Shown in pieces: positions 23,301-30,130 of a DNA stretch of 32,584 bases. Position 1 is the first letter of the stretch; each line of letters opens with the position of its first letter. The translations under genes were made by a program, and so were the position numbers. The DNA comes from Candidatus Liptonbacteria bacterium (GTDB lineage Bacteria > Patescibacteriota > Minisyncoccia > UBA6257 > 2-01-FULL-56-20). The stretch spans positions 1 through 32,584 of the forward strand of contig JACQBP010000029.1 in the NCBI GenBank assembly GCA_016194445.1, in the 5' to 3' direction. The notes under the pieces are model-generated. The model had not been told where the DNA came from. It did no database searches and worked only from the letters and a program-made list of their open reading frames with translations.

Positions 23301-24392
23301 CTAAAACAACCGCACCACATCGCGCACTGTAATCACAAGCATTAAGGCCACGAGAAGCGCAAATCCCACCCCGTTTAAAATCGCTTCCAGTTTAATCGGT
23401 ACCGGCGAGCCTTTGACCTTCTCGATCAAAATCAGAAAAAATCTTCCGCCGTCCAGTGCCGGAAAAGGAATAAGGTTAATGACTGCTAAGTTGACCGAGA
23501 TCAAAGCTACCAGGTTAATTAAATAGGCCCATCCGATTTTCCCAACTTGGTTCGCAATTGTAAAAATTCCTACCGGCCCCGTTATCTCCGCTGCCAGCTT
23601 CCCGGTCGTCACCAAATCTTTAAATAATAAATAAAACCCCTGCACTGTCCCCCAAGTCACCAACCCTGTTTGCTCCAAACCGTAAAAAATAGATTGAAAA
23701 AAACCCTGCCGCTCCTCACCGGCCGATGATAATCCCACGCCCAATGCGCCTTCGTTTGGTCCCACCTTCACTCTCGGCACTACCTTCAAACTTAGCTCTC
23801 CACCACTCCTTAAAACCGTCACCTCGATTTCTTTGCCTCGATTCGCATTTACAAAATTCACAAATGTCTCTGAATCCACGTAACCTTTCACGATATCATT
23901 CGGTTTTATCCCCACCGTCTCCGCCGGCGATCCGGGCTGAACCTGGGTGATGATCAAAGCCTTCGGCGTCCCCAACATAAACACGACCGAAAACAAAATC
24001 CACCCAATCACAAAATTAACCATAATTCCGGCGAGGATAATCACGCTCCGTTTCCAAGCCGGCTGAAACAAAAAAATCCTTTTCTTCTCTTCCGGCGGCA
24101 AAGTCCGAAGTTTATCTAAATCCCCACCGATTCGATCGTTCTCTCCTGCGATTTTCACGAAACCCCCAAACGGCAACCAATTCAAACTGTACTCGGTTTC
24201 ACCCGGAGAGCCCTGGTCGGCTCGGAGGGTTCCATTGCCTTTCGTCTTCGGCCTCCACGCAAAAATCCGGGGCGGAAAACCAAAACCAAATTCATCCACT
24301 TTAAGTCCAAATTTTTTGGCCGCAAAAAAATGCCCCCACTCATGGCCAAGGATTAAAACCGAGAGCCCAATGATTACCAAAATGATCGTCAT
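23301..24392 (-). CDS. rseP: RseP/RasP site-2 intramembrane metalloprotease
   Basis: 363 residues from the ATG at 24392; an in-frame GTG 72 nt upstream would run through the promoter and the hairpin repeat. Zinc site HEWGH (17-21) lies in the first helix, a PDZ domain covers about 140-220 (TQVQPGSPAETVGIKPNDIV), and the second active-site motif NLIPFPALDGG lies in a later helix, with a final hydrophobic helix at the end. Site-2 proteases cut membrane-spanning anti-sigma factors or signal peptides. The substrate is unknown and no sigma/anti-sigma pair is in the window. It has its own promoter and is bracketed by family C (downstream) and family A (upstream) repeats. Confidence 0.92.
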   Translation of the reverse strand: MTIILVIIGLSVLILGHEWGHFFAAKKFGLKVDEFGFGFPPRIFAWRPKTKGNGTLRADQGSPGETEYSLNWLPFGGFVKIAGENDRIGGDLDKLRTLPPEEKKRIFLFQPAWKRSVIILAGIMVNFVIGWILFSVVFMLGTPKALIITQVQPGSPAETVGIKPNDIVKGYVDSETFVNFVNANRGKEIEVTVLRSGGELSLKVVPRVKVGPNEGALGVGLSSAGEERQGFFQSIFYGLEQTGLVTWGTVQGFYLLFKDLVTTGKLAAEITGPVGIFTIANQVGKIGWAYLINLVALISVNLAVINLIPFPALDGGRFFLILIEKVKGSPVPIKLEAILNGVGFALLVALMLVITVRDVVRLF

Positions 24393-24405
24393 TATTAGTT
24401 CTATG

Positions 24406-24434
24406 AATATACGAAAAAACCGCAAAGAAAGCAA
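24406..24434 (-). promoter_or_regulatory. rseP promoter
   Basis: TTGCTT (24429-24434), a 17-nt spacer and TATATT (24406-24411) on the minus strand. The start should fall near 24399, leaving about 7 nt before the ATG and no room for an SD. The -35 lies 3 nt from the family A hairpin. Confidence 0.72.
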
Positions 24435-24437
24435 TAA

Positions 24438-24499
24438 GTCCGATACTGAAATTCGGATAACCATTAGGCTTTAGCCTTCCGAATTTCTAGTACCCGGAC
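24438..24499. repeat. Family A hairpin, copy 2 (upstream of rseP)
   Basis: 62 bp. GTCCGATACTGAAATTCGGA pairs with TCCGAATTTCTAGTACCCGGAC, and the apex carries the small hairpin AGGCTTTAGCCT. The inner stem TTCGGA/TCCGAA differs from copy 3 (TTTGGA/TCCAAA) by matched changes on both arms. Confidence 0.8.
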
Positions 24500-24512
24500 A
24501 ACAAACACAAAC

Positions 24513-24570
24513 CCCGCGCGACATAGCCGCGCGGGAAAATGAAAAGAGACCCGAGAAAATCTCGAGTCTC
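24513..24570 (-). terminator. Tandem terminators after the 52-residue protein gene
   Basis: The first stem, GAGACTCGAGA with TCTCGGGTCTC then TTTTC (24546-24570), overlaps the stop codon. The second, CCCGCGCG with CGCGCGGG (24513-24535), follows and leads into GTTTGTGTTTG on the minus strand. Confidence 0.78.
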
Positions 24571-24727
24571 AATCTGGATCCGCAGGCAATTCACCACACC
24601 CTCGTTCTCCAGCCGTCCACTCACATAGAACTGTTCCATTCAACCTCACCTGAACCGCGGTGTTACTAAAACCGTCCGGCTTGAGTACCAAAACAGCTTT
24701 CGGCACCGCCTCTTGCACGAGCGTCAT
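24569..24727 (-). CDS. Small protein of unknown function, 52 residues
   Basis: Supported by a strong SD (GAGGTGG, 3 nt before the ATG) and by terminators directly after its stop. The sequence starts MTLVQEAVPKAVLVLKPDGF, continues as a beta-type NTAVQVRLNGTVLCEW stretch, and ends in a Cys-containing Gly/Glu-rich tail (GERGCGELPADPD). It has two Cys and no membrane segment or signal peptide, so it is probably cytoplasmic. The alternating pattern suggests a small beta-sheet. No family recognised. It belongs with the other small, SD-bearing genes of the window rather than with its rseP and frr neighbours. Confidence 0.7.
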   Translation of the reverse strand: MTLVQEAVPKAVLVLKPDGFSNTAVQVRLNGTVLCEWTAGERGCGELPADPD

Positions 24728-24847
24728 CTTCCACCTCGTCTGTTAAATTGTTTGATTCATCGCTACAACTAACCTATCTCAAAATCTTTCCGCCGTCAAC
24801 CAAAACCGTTCCATTTCCAATCCCCCAACCCACAAATGAAATTAATA
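24728..24847. other. Intergenic stretch upstream of the 52-residue protein gene
   Basis: Contains the SD and presumably the promoter of the small gene (a TTGTAG...TAACAG pair is the best I see). Nothing else recognised before the family C element begins. Confidence 0.35.
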
Positions 24848-25090
24848 TTCCAAAAACCACAAGCGAGAGGCGAGTTAGAAATTAACGAGCGAATAAGTTG
24901 GATAAATTTTATGTAAAAGCAAATCAGATATTCCCTTGGCGCGGCTCGGAGGCCGAGCGAGCATGGTCTCCGACCTAAACGTCGGAGGAGCGAGGCCGGA
25001 GCGCCAGCGAAAGTCCTCGCTGGGGACTTGAGTGGTAGCCAAAGGAATATCTAATTTGCGCCCTCGAGCTGAAACGGGTTACTCAAAACG
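24848..25090. repeat. Family C multi-hairpin element, copy 2 (3' of frr)
   Basis: The left end carries AAACCACAAGCGAGAGGCGA and CGAGCGAATA, the right end GCTGAAACGGGTTACTC. The core is a long stem, GCAAATCAGATATTCC (from 24919) with GGAATATCTAATTTGC (to 25059), enclosing further hairpins (GGTCTCCGACC region, AAGTCC...GGGACTT). It stops 2 nt from the frr stop. The left boundary is approximate. Confidence 0.75.
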
Positions 25091-25092
25091 AA

Positions 25093-25650
25093 TTACTCGC
25101 CAATCTCCTTCAACTTCCCCTCCAAAAGTTTCTCAATCTGATCATTTGTATTCTCTACCTGTTTCTGAATCTTTTCTTTCACCTTAAATTCTTGGTCCTT
25201 ATTTATGTCTTTGCTATCTTGTGCCGCCTTTATCTTCTTCATTGCTTCATCTCTTCGAGTCCGAATCTGAATTCTCGTCTCTTCTGATGTTTTTTTAACC
25301 AACTTCGAAAGTTCCGCTTTTCTCTCCTCCGTCAAAATCGGCAAACTCGCCCGGATCACATTCCCGTCACTTGAAACCGAAAGTCCGATCTTTGCATCCT
25401 CAATTGCCTTCGCCACCGCCCCGGCGGCGTTCTTATCCCACACGCTAATTAAAATATCTCGCGGCGGCTGCAAACTAATCGATCCAAGTTCTTGAATCGA
25501 AAGCATCTGCTCGTAAAGACTCACTTTAATTCCCTCGATCAACTCCACCGACGGCCGATTACTCCGAATCATCGCTAAATCGCTCTTCAGTTTTTCAGTA
25601 GAAGTTTTCAGCTCTGATTCAAATTGTTTTAAGAAATCTTCTGTATTCAT
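25093..25650 (-). CDS. frr: Ribosome recycling factor
   Basis: 185 residues, full length. With EF-G it splits the post-termination ribosome. Family signatures: LAMIRSNRPSVELIEGIKV, the hinge and domain II segment QPPRDILISVWDKNAAGAVAKAIE with GLSVSSDGNVIRASLPILTEERK, and the C-terminal helix with RIQIRTRRDEAMKKIK and KEKIQKQVENTNDQIEKLLEGK. It starts at the ATG at 25650 with no SD. A family A hairpin ends 22 nt upstream of the start and a family C element begins 2 nt after the stop. Confidence 0.96.
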   Translation of the reverse strand: MNTEDFLKQFESELKTSTEKLKSDLAMIRSNRPSVELIEGIKVSLYEQMLSIQELGSISLQPPRDILISVWDKNAAGAVAKAIEDAKIGLSVSSDGNVIRASLPILTEERKAELSKLVKKTSEETRIQIRTRRDEAMKKIKAAQDSKDINKDQEFKVKEKIQKQVENTNDQIEKLLEGKLKEIGE

Positions 25651-25672
25651 AGGTTATACATTAAAAATCTTG

Positions 25673-25733
25673 CCCCGTACTGAAATTTGGATTTCATATT
25701 AAGCTTCAGCTTTCCAAATTTCTAGTACCGGGG
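25673..25733. repeat. Family A hairpin, copy 3 (upstream of frr)
   Basis: 61 bp. CCCCGTACTGAAATTTGGA pairs with TCCAAATTTCTAGTACCGGGG. One extra base on the 3' arm after the CCCCG block and one after ACT are shared with copy 1. The apical AAGCT/AGCTT stem is conserved. Confidence 0.82.
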
Positions 25734-25784
25734 TTTTCAGTATTTAGCATATTTTACTTAATATAGACCAAAATCCTCGAAGTG

Positions 25785-25808
25785 AAAAGGCGACGCCGAG
25801 ACGTCGCC
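25785..25808 (-). terminator. Terminator of the small acidic membrane protein gene
   Basis: GGCGACG/CGTCGCC stem (25789-25808) followed on the minus strand by TTTTC, 23 nt after the stop. Confidence 0.82.
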
Positions 25809-25830
25809 AAAAACCACTGAATTACAAAGC

Positions 25831-26052
25831 CTACCCGACGACACCACTAGGTGGTGTAGGATCCTTTATAATCGAATCATACTCGTCACCCTCATCGTTG
25901 TAGTCTTCGTCGTCTTCCTCCGCAAAAGGATCGATTCCCATTTTACGATCCCTTTCAATGGCACGCTCAATCGACCTAATCCACAACAGCACGATAACGA
26001 ACGCACCGACACCAGGGGAAAGGATCAAGCATAAGAGAGCAAACGTAGACAT
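25831..26052 (-). CDS. Small membrane protein with acidic tail, 73 residues
   Basis: One N-terminal membrane segment (about 3-25: TFALLCLILSPGVGAFVIVLLW), a basic/charged stretch (RSIERAIERDRKMG), then a very acidic tail (FAEEDDEDYNDEGDEYDS) and a Pro-rich end. By the positive-inside rule the basic part and acidic tail should be cytoplasmic. The start has one of the best SD sites here (GAGGAGG, 5 nt before the ATG), an extended -10 promoter upstream and a terminator downstream, so it is a stand-alone expressed gene. Function unknown; a small membrane scaffold is possible. Confidence 0.8.
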   Translation of the reverse strand: MSTFALLCLILSPGVGAFVIVLLWIRSIERAIERDRKMGIDPFAEEDDEDYNDEGDEYDSIIKDPTPPSGVVG

Positions 26053-26081
26053 AAAAACCTCCTCTCAAAGTTTCTATAAAA

Positions 26082-26110
26082 ATTATATCAAAGATTGGGG
26101 TCTTAAACAA
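26082..26110 (-). promoter_or_regulatory. Promoter of the small acidic membrane protein gene
   Basis: TTGTTT (26105-26110), a 17-nt spacer and TATAAT (26082-26087), preceded by TGA to give an extended -10 (TGATATAAT). Confidence 0.75.
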
Positions 26111-26120
26111 TACCCTAAAC

Positions 26121-26139
26121 CCTATTGGCCATTGGCTAA
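26121..26139. repeat. Direct repeat, right-hand partner at 27024-27042
   Basis: The minus strand reads TTAGCCAATGGCCAATAGG here and TTAGCCACTAGCCAATAGT at 27042-27024, 16 of 19 identical. The two copies bracket holB exactly; this one holds its last codons and stop. Confidence 0.6.
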
Positions 26140-26970
26140 TAAACTAGTTAATTGCAGCTTCGGATTCAACGGAAAATTAGAGATATCCTGCCTCAACTTC
26201 AAAGTCCTATGCCACAAATTATAATCAACTTTTTGTTTACTAGCGAGCGTTAATATCACCGCGTCTAAAAAGTTCAAAATATCAAAATCCTCCGGCTCAA
26301 GTAAGCTTTTCAAAAAATCTTTCCGCTCGGCAAAAGAAATTTTCAAAAACTTTTCTGCCAATTTACTTGTCGCCTGAAACTTTTCATCTTGGAGCATTTT
26401 TACCGCCAATCCGAAGCTCCCTCTCGAATCTTCTGCTGCTTTTTTCACAATTCCTAATTCATAATTCATAATTCTATTTTTTAGCCCTTCTTCGACATCC
26501 TTTAATGACAGCACTGAAAAATAAATCCTCTGCAACCTCGAACCCAAAGTCGCCGCGAAAATCTCCGGCTCTCTCGCGATTAAAATTAAAAGCGATGACT
26601 CCGGCGGCTCTTCGGTGATTTTTAAAAGCGCGTTTTGAGCTTCCGTCGTCAAAAATTCTGCCTCGTCAATGATCGCCGTTCGCCGCAAACTCTTATTGGG
26701 CCTTTGAGATAAAAAATTCTTGAGCTCCCGAACCGCGTCAATCCCGATCGTCTTGTTTTCGTTCGGCTCAATCAAAATCAAATCGTTAAAAATCAATTGC
26801 TTATCCTCATCGAAGTCGAACTCCCCGTTCTCCAAAAAATTCGCGAGCGACAAAGCAAAAAGTCTTTTGCCGACTCCCTCCGAACCAAAAAACAAATAAC
26901 CGTGCGCTAACCGTTCGCTCTTAACCAACGCCCTAAAATTTTTAACAAGTAGTGTGTGGCCTACCATCAT
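26122..26970 (-). CDS. holB: DNA polymerase III delta' subunit
   Basis: 282 residues. Clamp-loader subunit of the AAA+ class. Visible: a P-loop-like GSEGVGKRLFALSLANFL with a Walker A that ends Lys-Arg, the family core RRTAIIDEAEFLTTEAQNALLKITEEPPE, sensor-type LILIAREPEIFAATLGSRLQRIYF (Ser-Arg-Leu instead of Ser-Arg-Cys), then a helical C-terminal domain. The four-Cys zinc module of classic delta' is absent. An in-frame AT-rich repeat codes for IMNYELGIV inside the protein, and a direct repeat supplies the final residues (LANGQ). No SD. It lies 73 nt downstream of the mreB stop in the same direction. Confidence 0.86.
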   Translation of the reverse strand: MMVGHTLLVKNFRALVKSERLAHGYLFFGSEGVGKRLFALSLANFLENGEFDFDEDKQLIFNDLILIEPNENKTIGIDAVRELKNFLSQRPNKSLRRTAIIDEAEFLTTEAQNALLKITEEPPESSLLILIAREPEIFAATLGSRLQRIYFSVLSLKDVEEGLKNRIMNYELGIVKKAAEDSRGSFGLAVKMLQDEKFQATSKLAEKFLKISFAERKDFLKSLLEPEDFDILNFLDAVILTLASKQKVDYNLWHRTLKLRQDISNFPLNPKLQLTSLLANGQ

Positions 26971-27042
26971 TTATTTAAAAACTGATAACTGTAAATTGAA
27001 AATTTTTCCAACTTATTCCAGTGACTATTGGCTAGTGGCTAA

Positions 27043-28050
27043 TTATCTCTTATTAAGCAATGTTCTTTTATACGTATCCAAATGGCTAAGTATCATTCCC
27101 GTTCCTTTCGCCACGCAAAAGTAAGGATCTTCAGCCACATAAGCTTGCACGCCCAAAAACCTTTCGAAAAACTCCGGTAAATAATGTAGTTGGGAACTGC
27201 CGCCCGAAAGGATGATTCCCTTCTCCATCACATCCGCCACCAACTCCGGCGGCGTCTCGTTAAAAACTTTTTGCACGGCTTTAGCCACATCAATCAAATG
27301 CCCGTTCAAAGCCTCGGCAATCTCGTTGCTTGAAATCGAAATGTCTCTGGGCAATCCCGACGCCAAATCGCGGCCTCGGATTGCATACTCCATTTTTTCT
27401 TTAGTCGGCAACGCCGCCCCAATCTTGATCTTTACCGCCTCCGCCGTCTGCTCGCCAATCGCCAGTCCGTATTTCTTCTTCACGTAATCCGAAATCGCCT
27501 GGTCAAATTTATTCCCCGCTACTCGCAAACTGACCCAAGACACGATTCCACCTAAGGCAATCACGGCTACCTCCGAAGTTCCCCCGCCCATATTCACAAT
27601 CATGCTCCCTGACCGCGCGTTAATGGGAATCCCAGCGCCCAGTGCCGCCAAGACCGGCTCTTTTACAATGTAGACGCTGTGCGCTCCCGCCTCTCGTCCG
27701 GCATTAATCACCGCCCGCCGCTCCGTCTGCGTAATTCCCGCTGGCACCGAAATCACCACGTCCGGTTTAAAAACATCGAACCAATTCACCGCTTTAGAGA
27801 CAAAATACTTCAGCATCGCCTTCGTGATGTAATAATCCGCAATCACCCCATCCTTAAGCGGCCGGTAAGCCACGATCTCCTCCGGCGTCCGCCCAATCAT
27901 CTCCTTCGCCTCCACCCCCACCGCCAAAACAGAATTCTCCGGCTTGGTGAGTGCCACAATCGTGGGTTCATTGATAATGAACCCCTTCCCAGGCACAAAA
28001 ACAATAGTGTTGGCCGTTCCTAAATCAATGCCAATTTTACGCGTGAACAT
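27043..28050 (-). CDS. mreB: Rod-shape determining protein MreB
   Basis: 335 residues. Actin-like ATPase that guides cell-wall synthesis along the inner membrane. Phosphate 1 motif IGIDLGTANTIVFV, connect 1 and phosphate 2 region VISVPAGITQTERRAVINAGREAGA and IVNMGGGTSEVAVIALGG, adenosine motif GIILSGGSSQLHYLPEFF, and the typical end VAKGTGMILSHLDTY. The start at 28050 is natural for MreB (MFTRKIGIDLGTANT). mreC, mreD and rodA are not in the window. It is divergent from the MurA-like gene across 138 nt. No clear SD; TTGACG (28091-28096) with TTAAAC 17 nt on is a weak promoter candidate. Confidence 0.96.
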   Translation of the reverse strand: MFTRKIGIDLGTANTIVFVPGKGFIINEPTIVALTKPENSVLAVGVEAKEMIGRTPEEIVAYRPLKDGVIADYYITKAMLKYFVSKAVNWFDVFKPDVVISVPAGITQTERRAVINAGREAGAHSVYIVKEPVLAALGAGIPINARSGSMIVNMGGGTSEVAVIALGGIVSWVSLRVAGNKFDQAISDYVKKKYGLAIGEQTAEAVKIKIGAALPTKEKMEYAIRGRDLASGLPRDISISSNEIAEALNGHLIDVAKAVQKVFNETPPELVADVMEKGIILSGGSSQLHYLPEFFERFLGVQAYVAEDPYFCVAKGTGMILSHLDTYKRTLLNKR

Positions 28051-28153
28051 AAGTTTTGTATGAATAGTTTAAGTCTAAAGAGATCCTTTCGTCAATAAAA
28101 AAGGCTCACGTTCCACAAATACTAGATCCCGAGTGTAGGAAGTTATCAACAAC

Positions 28154-28182
28154 TTGAAAAAACATATCATATATGATATAAA
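28154..28182 (+). promoter_or_regulatory. Promoter and palindromic operator of the HTH-MurA gene
   Basis: TTGAAA (28154-28159), a 17-nt spacer and TATAAA (28177-28182), 6 nt before the ATG. A perfect 16-bp palindrome, ATATCATATATGATAT (28164-28179), fills the spacer and overlaps the -10. A protein bound there would block RNA polymerase. The gene's own HTH domain is the obvious candidate (inference). Confidence 0.78.
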
Positions 28183-28188
28183 CATCCC

Positions 28189-29709
28189 ATGACGAGTGGC
28201 TTAAGCTACGTAAAAAGAATTGGCAAGTTTATCGTCGAACTCCGCGAACAAGCCGGCTTAACTCAAGCCGACCTGGCGGAAAGTTTGAGCACCTCGCAAA
28301 GCGCCGTCGCTCGCATGGAAAAGGGCGAGCAAAACTTTTCAACCGAGATGCTTTCCAAAATCAGCAAAGTTTTGAATCGCGAAATCATCACGCTTTCGAC
28401 CGGCGCCATCAATTTTAAAATCGAAGGCGGCTACAAACTCGAAGGGATAATCACCACCAACACTTCTAAAAATTCCGCCGTCTCCTTACTCTGTGCCTCG
28501 CTTTTAAACAAAGGCAAAACCGTACTCAAAGGTATGCCTAAAATCGAAGAAGTCTTTCGCGTTATTGAGGTTCTGGAAAGTCTCGGTGCCTCCATGAAAT
28601 GGGACGAAAACGACGTCGAAATCACACCGCCAAAAAATATCGGCACCGAAAAAATCAACATCGAGTCTTTCGTAAAAACTAGGAGCGCCCTGATGCTTCT
28701 GGGGCCGCTTGCTCATTTATTATCTAAATTTTCACTTCCCCACCCCGGCGGCTGCGAACTTGGCCGCCGAACCGTCCGACCTCATCTTTACGCTTTAGAA
28801 AAATTAGGCGTCAAAATCAAAACCACCAAAACGCAATATGAAATTGATGTTAAAAAATTAAAGCCCGCCGAAATCGTTCTCTATGAATCCGGCGACACGG
28901 TGACTGAAAACGTTTTAATGGCCGCCGCGAAAATCCCCGGCCAAACGGTCATCAAATTTGCCTCGGCCAATTACCAAGTTCAAGATCTCTGTCACTTCTT
29001 GCAATTGCTCGGCGTCAAAATCGAAGGCATCGGCACCACCACCCTTGTCGTCCAAGGCGTTGCAGACATAAATCAAAATGTGGAGTTTTATCCGAGCGAA
29101 GACCCCATCGAATCTATGCTCTTTCTTTCGATCGCCGCCACTACCGGTTCAAGCTTAACCATCGAACGTTGTCCCATCGATTTCCTAGAGCTCGAACTTT
29201 TAAAACTCGAAAAGATGGGTTTTAAATTCAAACTCTCCAAAGTTTATAAATCGAAAAATGGCCACACCAAATTAGTCGATATCAAAACTCTTCCATCCAA
29301 ACTCGTCGCCCTCGAAGAAAAAATCTACGCCCGCCCTTTCCCAGGTTTAAACATCGACAACCTCCCCTTCTTCGTGCCCATTGCCACCCAAAGTCGAGGC
29401 CAAACCCTCATCCACGACTGGGTCTACGAAAACCGCGCCATCTATTATATGGAACTCAACAAATTAAATGCCGACATCATCCTCGCTGACCCCCACCGCG
29501 TTTTTATTAACGGCCCCTCCGAACTCAAACCCGCCGAAGTTGTCTGCCCGCCCGCCCTCCGTCCCGCTGTCATCATTTTAATCGCCATGCTCGCCGCTAA
29601 AGGCACTTCTATTTTGCGAAACGTCTACTCCATCAACCGCGGCTACGAAGACCTTGTGAACCGCTTAAACAAACTCGGTGCCAAAATTAAAATTCTTAAA
29701 GGAATTTGA
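28189..29709 (+). CDS. murA: XRE-type HTH domain fused to a divergent MurA (EPSP synthase fold)
   Basis: 506 residues. Residues 9-66 form an XRE/Cro helix-turn-helix (VELREQAGLTQADLAESLSTSQSAVARMEKG). Residues 74-506 form the two-lobed enolpyruvyl transferase fold of UDP-GlcNAc 1-carboxyvinyltransferase, first step of peptidoglycan synthesis. Catalytic positions: Lys94 in NTSKNSA, Cys189 in HPGGCELGRRTVRPH (the fosfomycin-target Cys), Asp390 in FPGLNIDNLP, Arg416 in ENRAIYYMEL and Arg458 in CPPALRPAV, where MurA usually has DLRA. So all key residues persist but some motifs are altered. Normal MurA is about 420 residues with no DNA-binding domain. The start follows -10 TATAAA by 6 nt, leaderless. 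An operator palindrome overlaps the promoter, suggesting autoregulation. Confidence 0.88.
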   Translation: MTSGLSYVKRIGKFIVELREQAGLTQADLAESLSTSQSAVARMEKGEQNFSTEMLSKISKVLNREIITLSTGAINFKIEGGYKLEGIITTNTSKNSAVSLLCASLLNKGKTVLKGMPKIEEVFRVIEVLESLGASMKWDENDVEITPPKNIGTEKINIESFVKTRSALMLLGPLAHLLSKFSLPHPGGCELGRRTVRPHLYALEKLGVKIKTTKTQYEIDVKKLKPAEIVLYESGDTVTENVLMAAAKIPGQTVIKFASANYQVQDLCHFLQLLGVKIEGIGTTTLVVQGVADINQNVEFYPSEDPIESMLFLSIAATTGSSLTIERCPIDFLELELLKLEKMGFKFKLSKVYKSKNGHTKLVDIKTLPSKLVALEEKIYARPFPGLNIDNLPFFVPIATQSRGQTLIHDWVYENRAIYYMELNKLNADIILADPHRVFINGPSELKPAEVVCPPALRPAVIILIAMLAAKGTSILRNVYSINRGYEDLVNRLNKLGAKIKILKGI

Positions 29710-29749
29710 TCACTACATTATCTACGCGATCGCGTAGATAATGTAGTGA
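29710..29749. repeat. 40-bp perfect palindrome after the MurA-like gene
   Basis: A gapless palindrome of 2 x 20 bp centred on GCGATCGC, starting with the base after the stop codon. Half-site: TCACTACATTATCTACGCGA. No T-run follows, so it is not a standard terminator for either direction. Confidence 0.85.
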
Positions 29750-29772
29750 GTCAACGAGCTCACCAGAATTAA

Positions 29773-29800
29773 TTGACAGCCATCGAAATTTTAGTAAAAC
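29773..29800 (+). promoter_or_regulatory. Promoter of the 29840 gene pair
   Basis: TTGACA (perfect -35, 29773-29778), a 16-nt spacer and TAAAAC (29795-29800). Confidence 0.5.
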
Positions 29801-29839
29801 TATTCATAGCGTGTACCACGAAACCATAAGGAGGTAGTA

Positions 29840-30109
29840 ATGGCAGGTTCTCCATTTATCAAGTTTGTCCTCCCTAAACCCACATCCAACGCCGCGCTTG
29901 AAGCAATGTTCGGCCAAGGACTGAACGTAGTTCAACGCGAGATCGAAGAAGGGGTAGTGAATTTCGATATTCGGGTAGGAAAAACGGTTGTCGGCCACCG
30001 TAAAGACACAACAACTTTCTTTATCGCTAGCGAATACCACGCGGTCTGCCGACACGCCGTCACCTTCGCCGAGCCAGAAGTAAAGCTCACCGCCACTGTA
30101 AGCCAGTAG
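29840..30109 (+). CDS. Small soluble protein of unknown function, 89 residues
   Basis: Strong SD AAGGAGG (29828-29834), 5 nt before the ATG. The protein is soluble, with no signal peptide or membrane segment. It mixes an N-terminal part (FIKFVLPKPTSNAALEAMFGQGL) with beta-type segments (VVNFDIRVGKTVVGHRK, TTTFFIASEYHAV, VTFAEPEVKLTATV) and has one Cys. The layout of short strands and one helix suggests a small alpha/beta fold, but I do not recognise a family. It is followed 21 nt later by a Lys-rich miniprotein, and the pair is enclosed by a promoter and a terminator. The 12 bases before the SD (CGAAACCATAAG) are identical to part of the family C repeat end. Confidence 0.78.
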   Translation: MAGSPFIKFVLPKPTSNAALEAMFGQGLNVVQREIEEGVVNFDIRVGKTVVGHRKDTTTFFIASEYHAVCRHAVTFAEPEVKLTATVSQ

Positions 30110-30130
30110 CCAACGGAAAGGAGTTTCAAC

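Noticed and set aside
24393-24464. 24 extra residues at the start of RseP
   Set aside because: They run through the rseP promoter and part of a family A hairpin; the ATG at 24392 places the HEWGH helix at the usual distance from the N-terminus.
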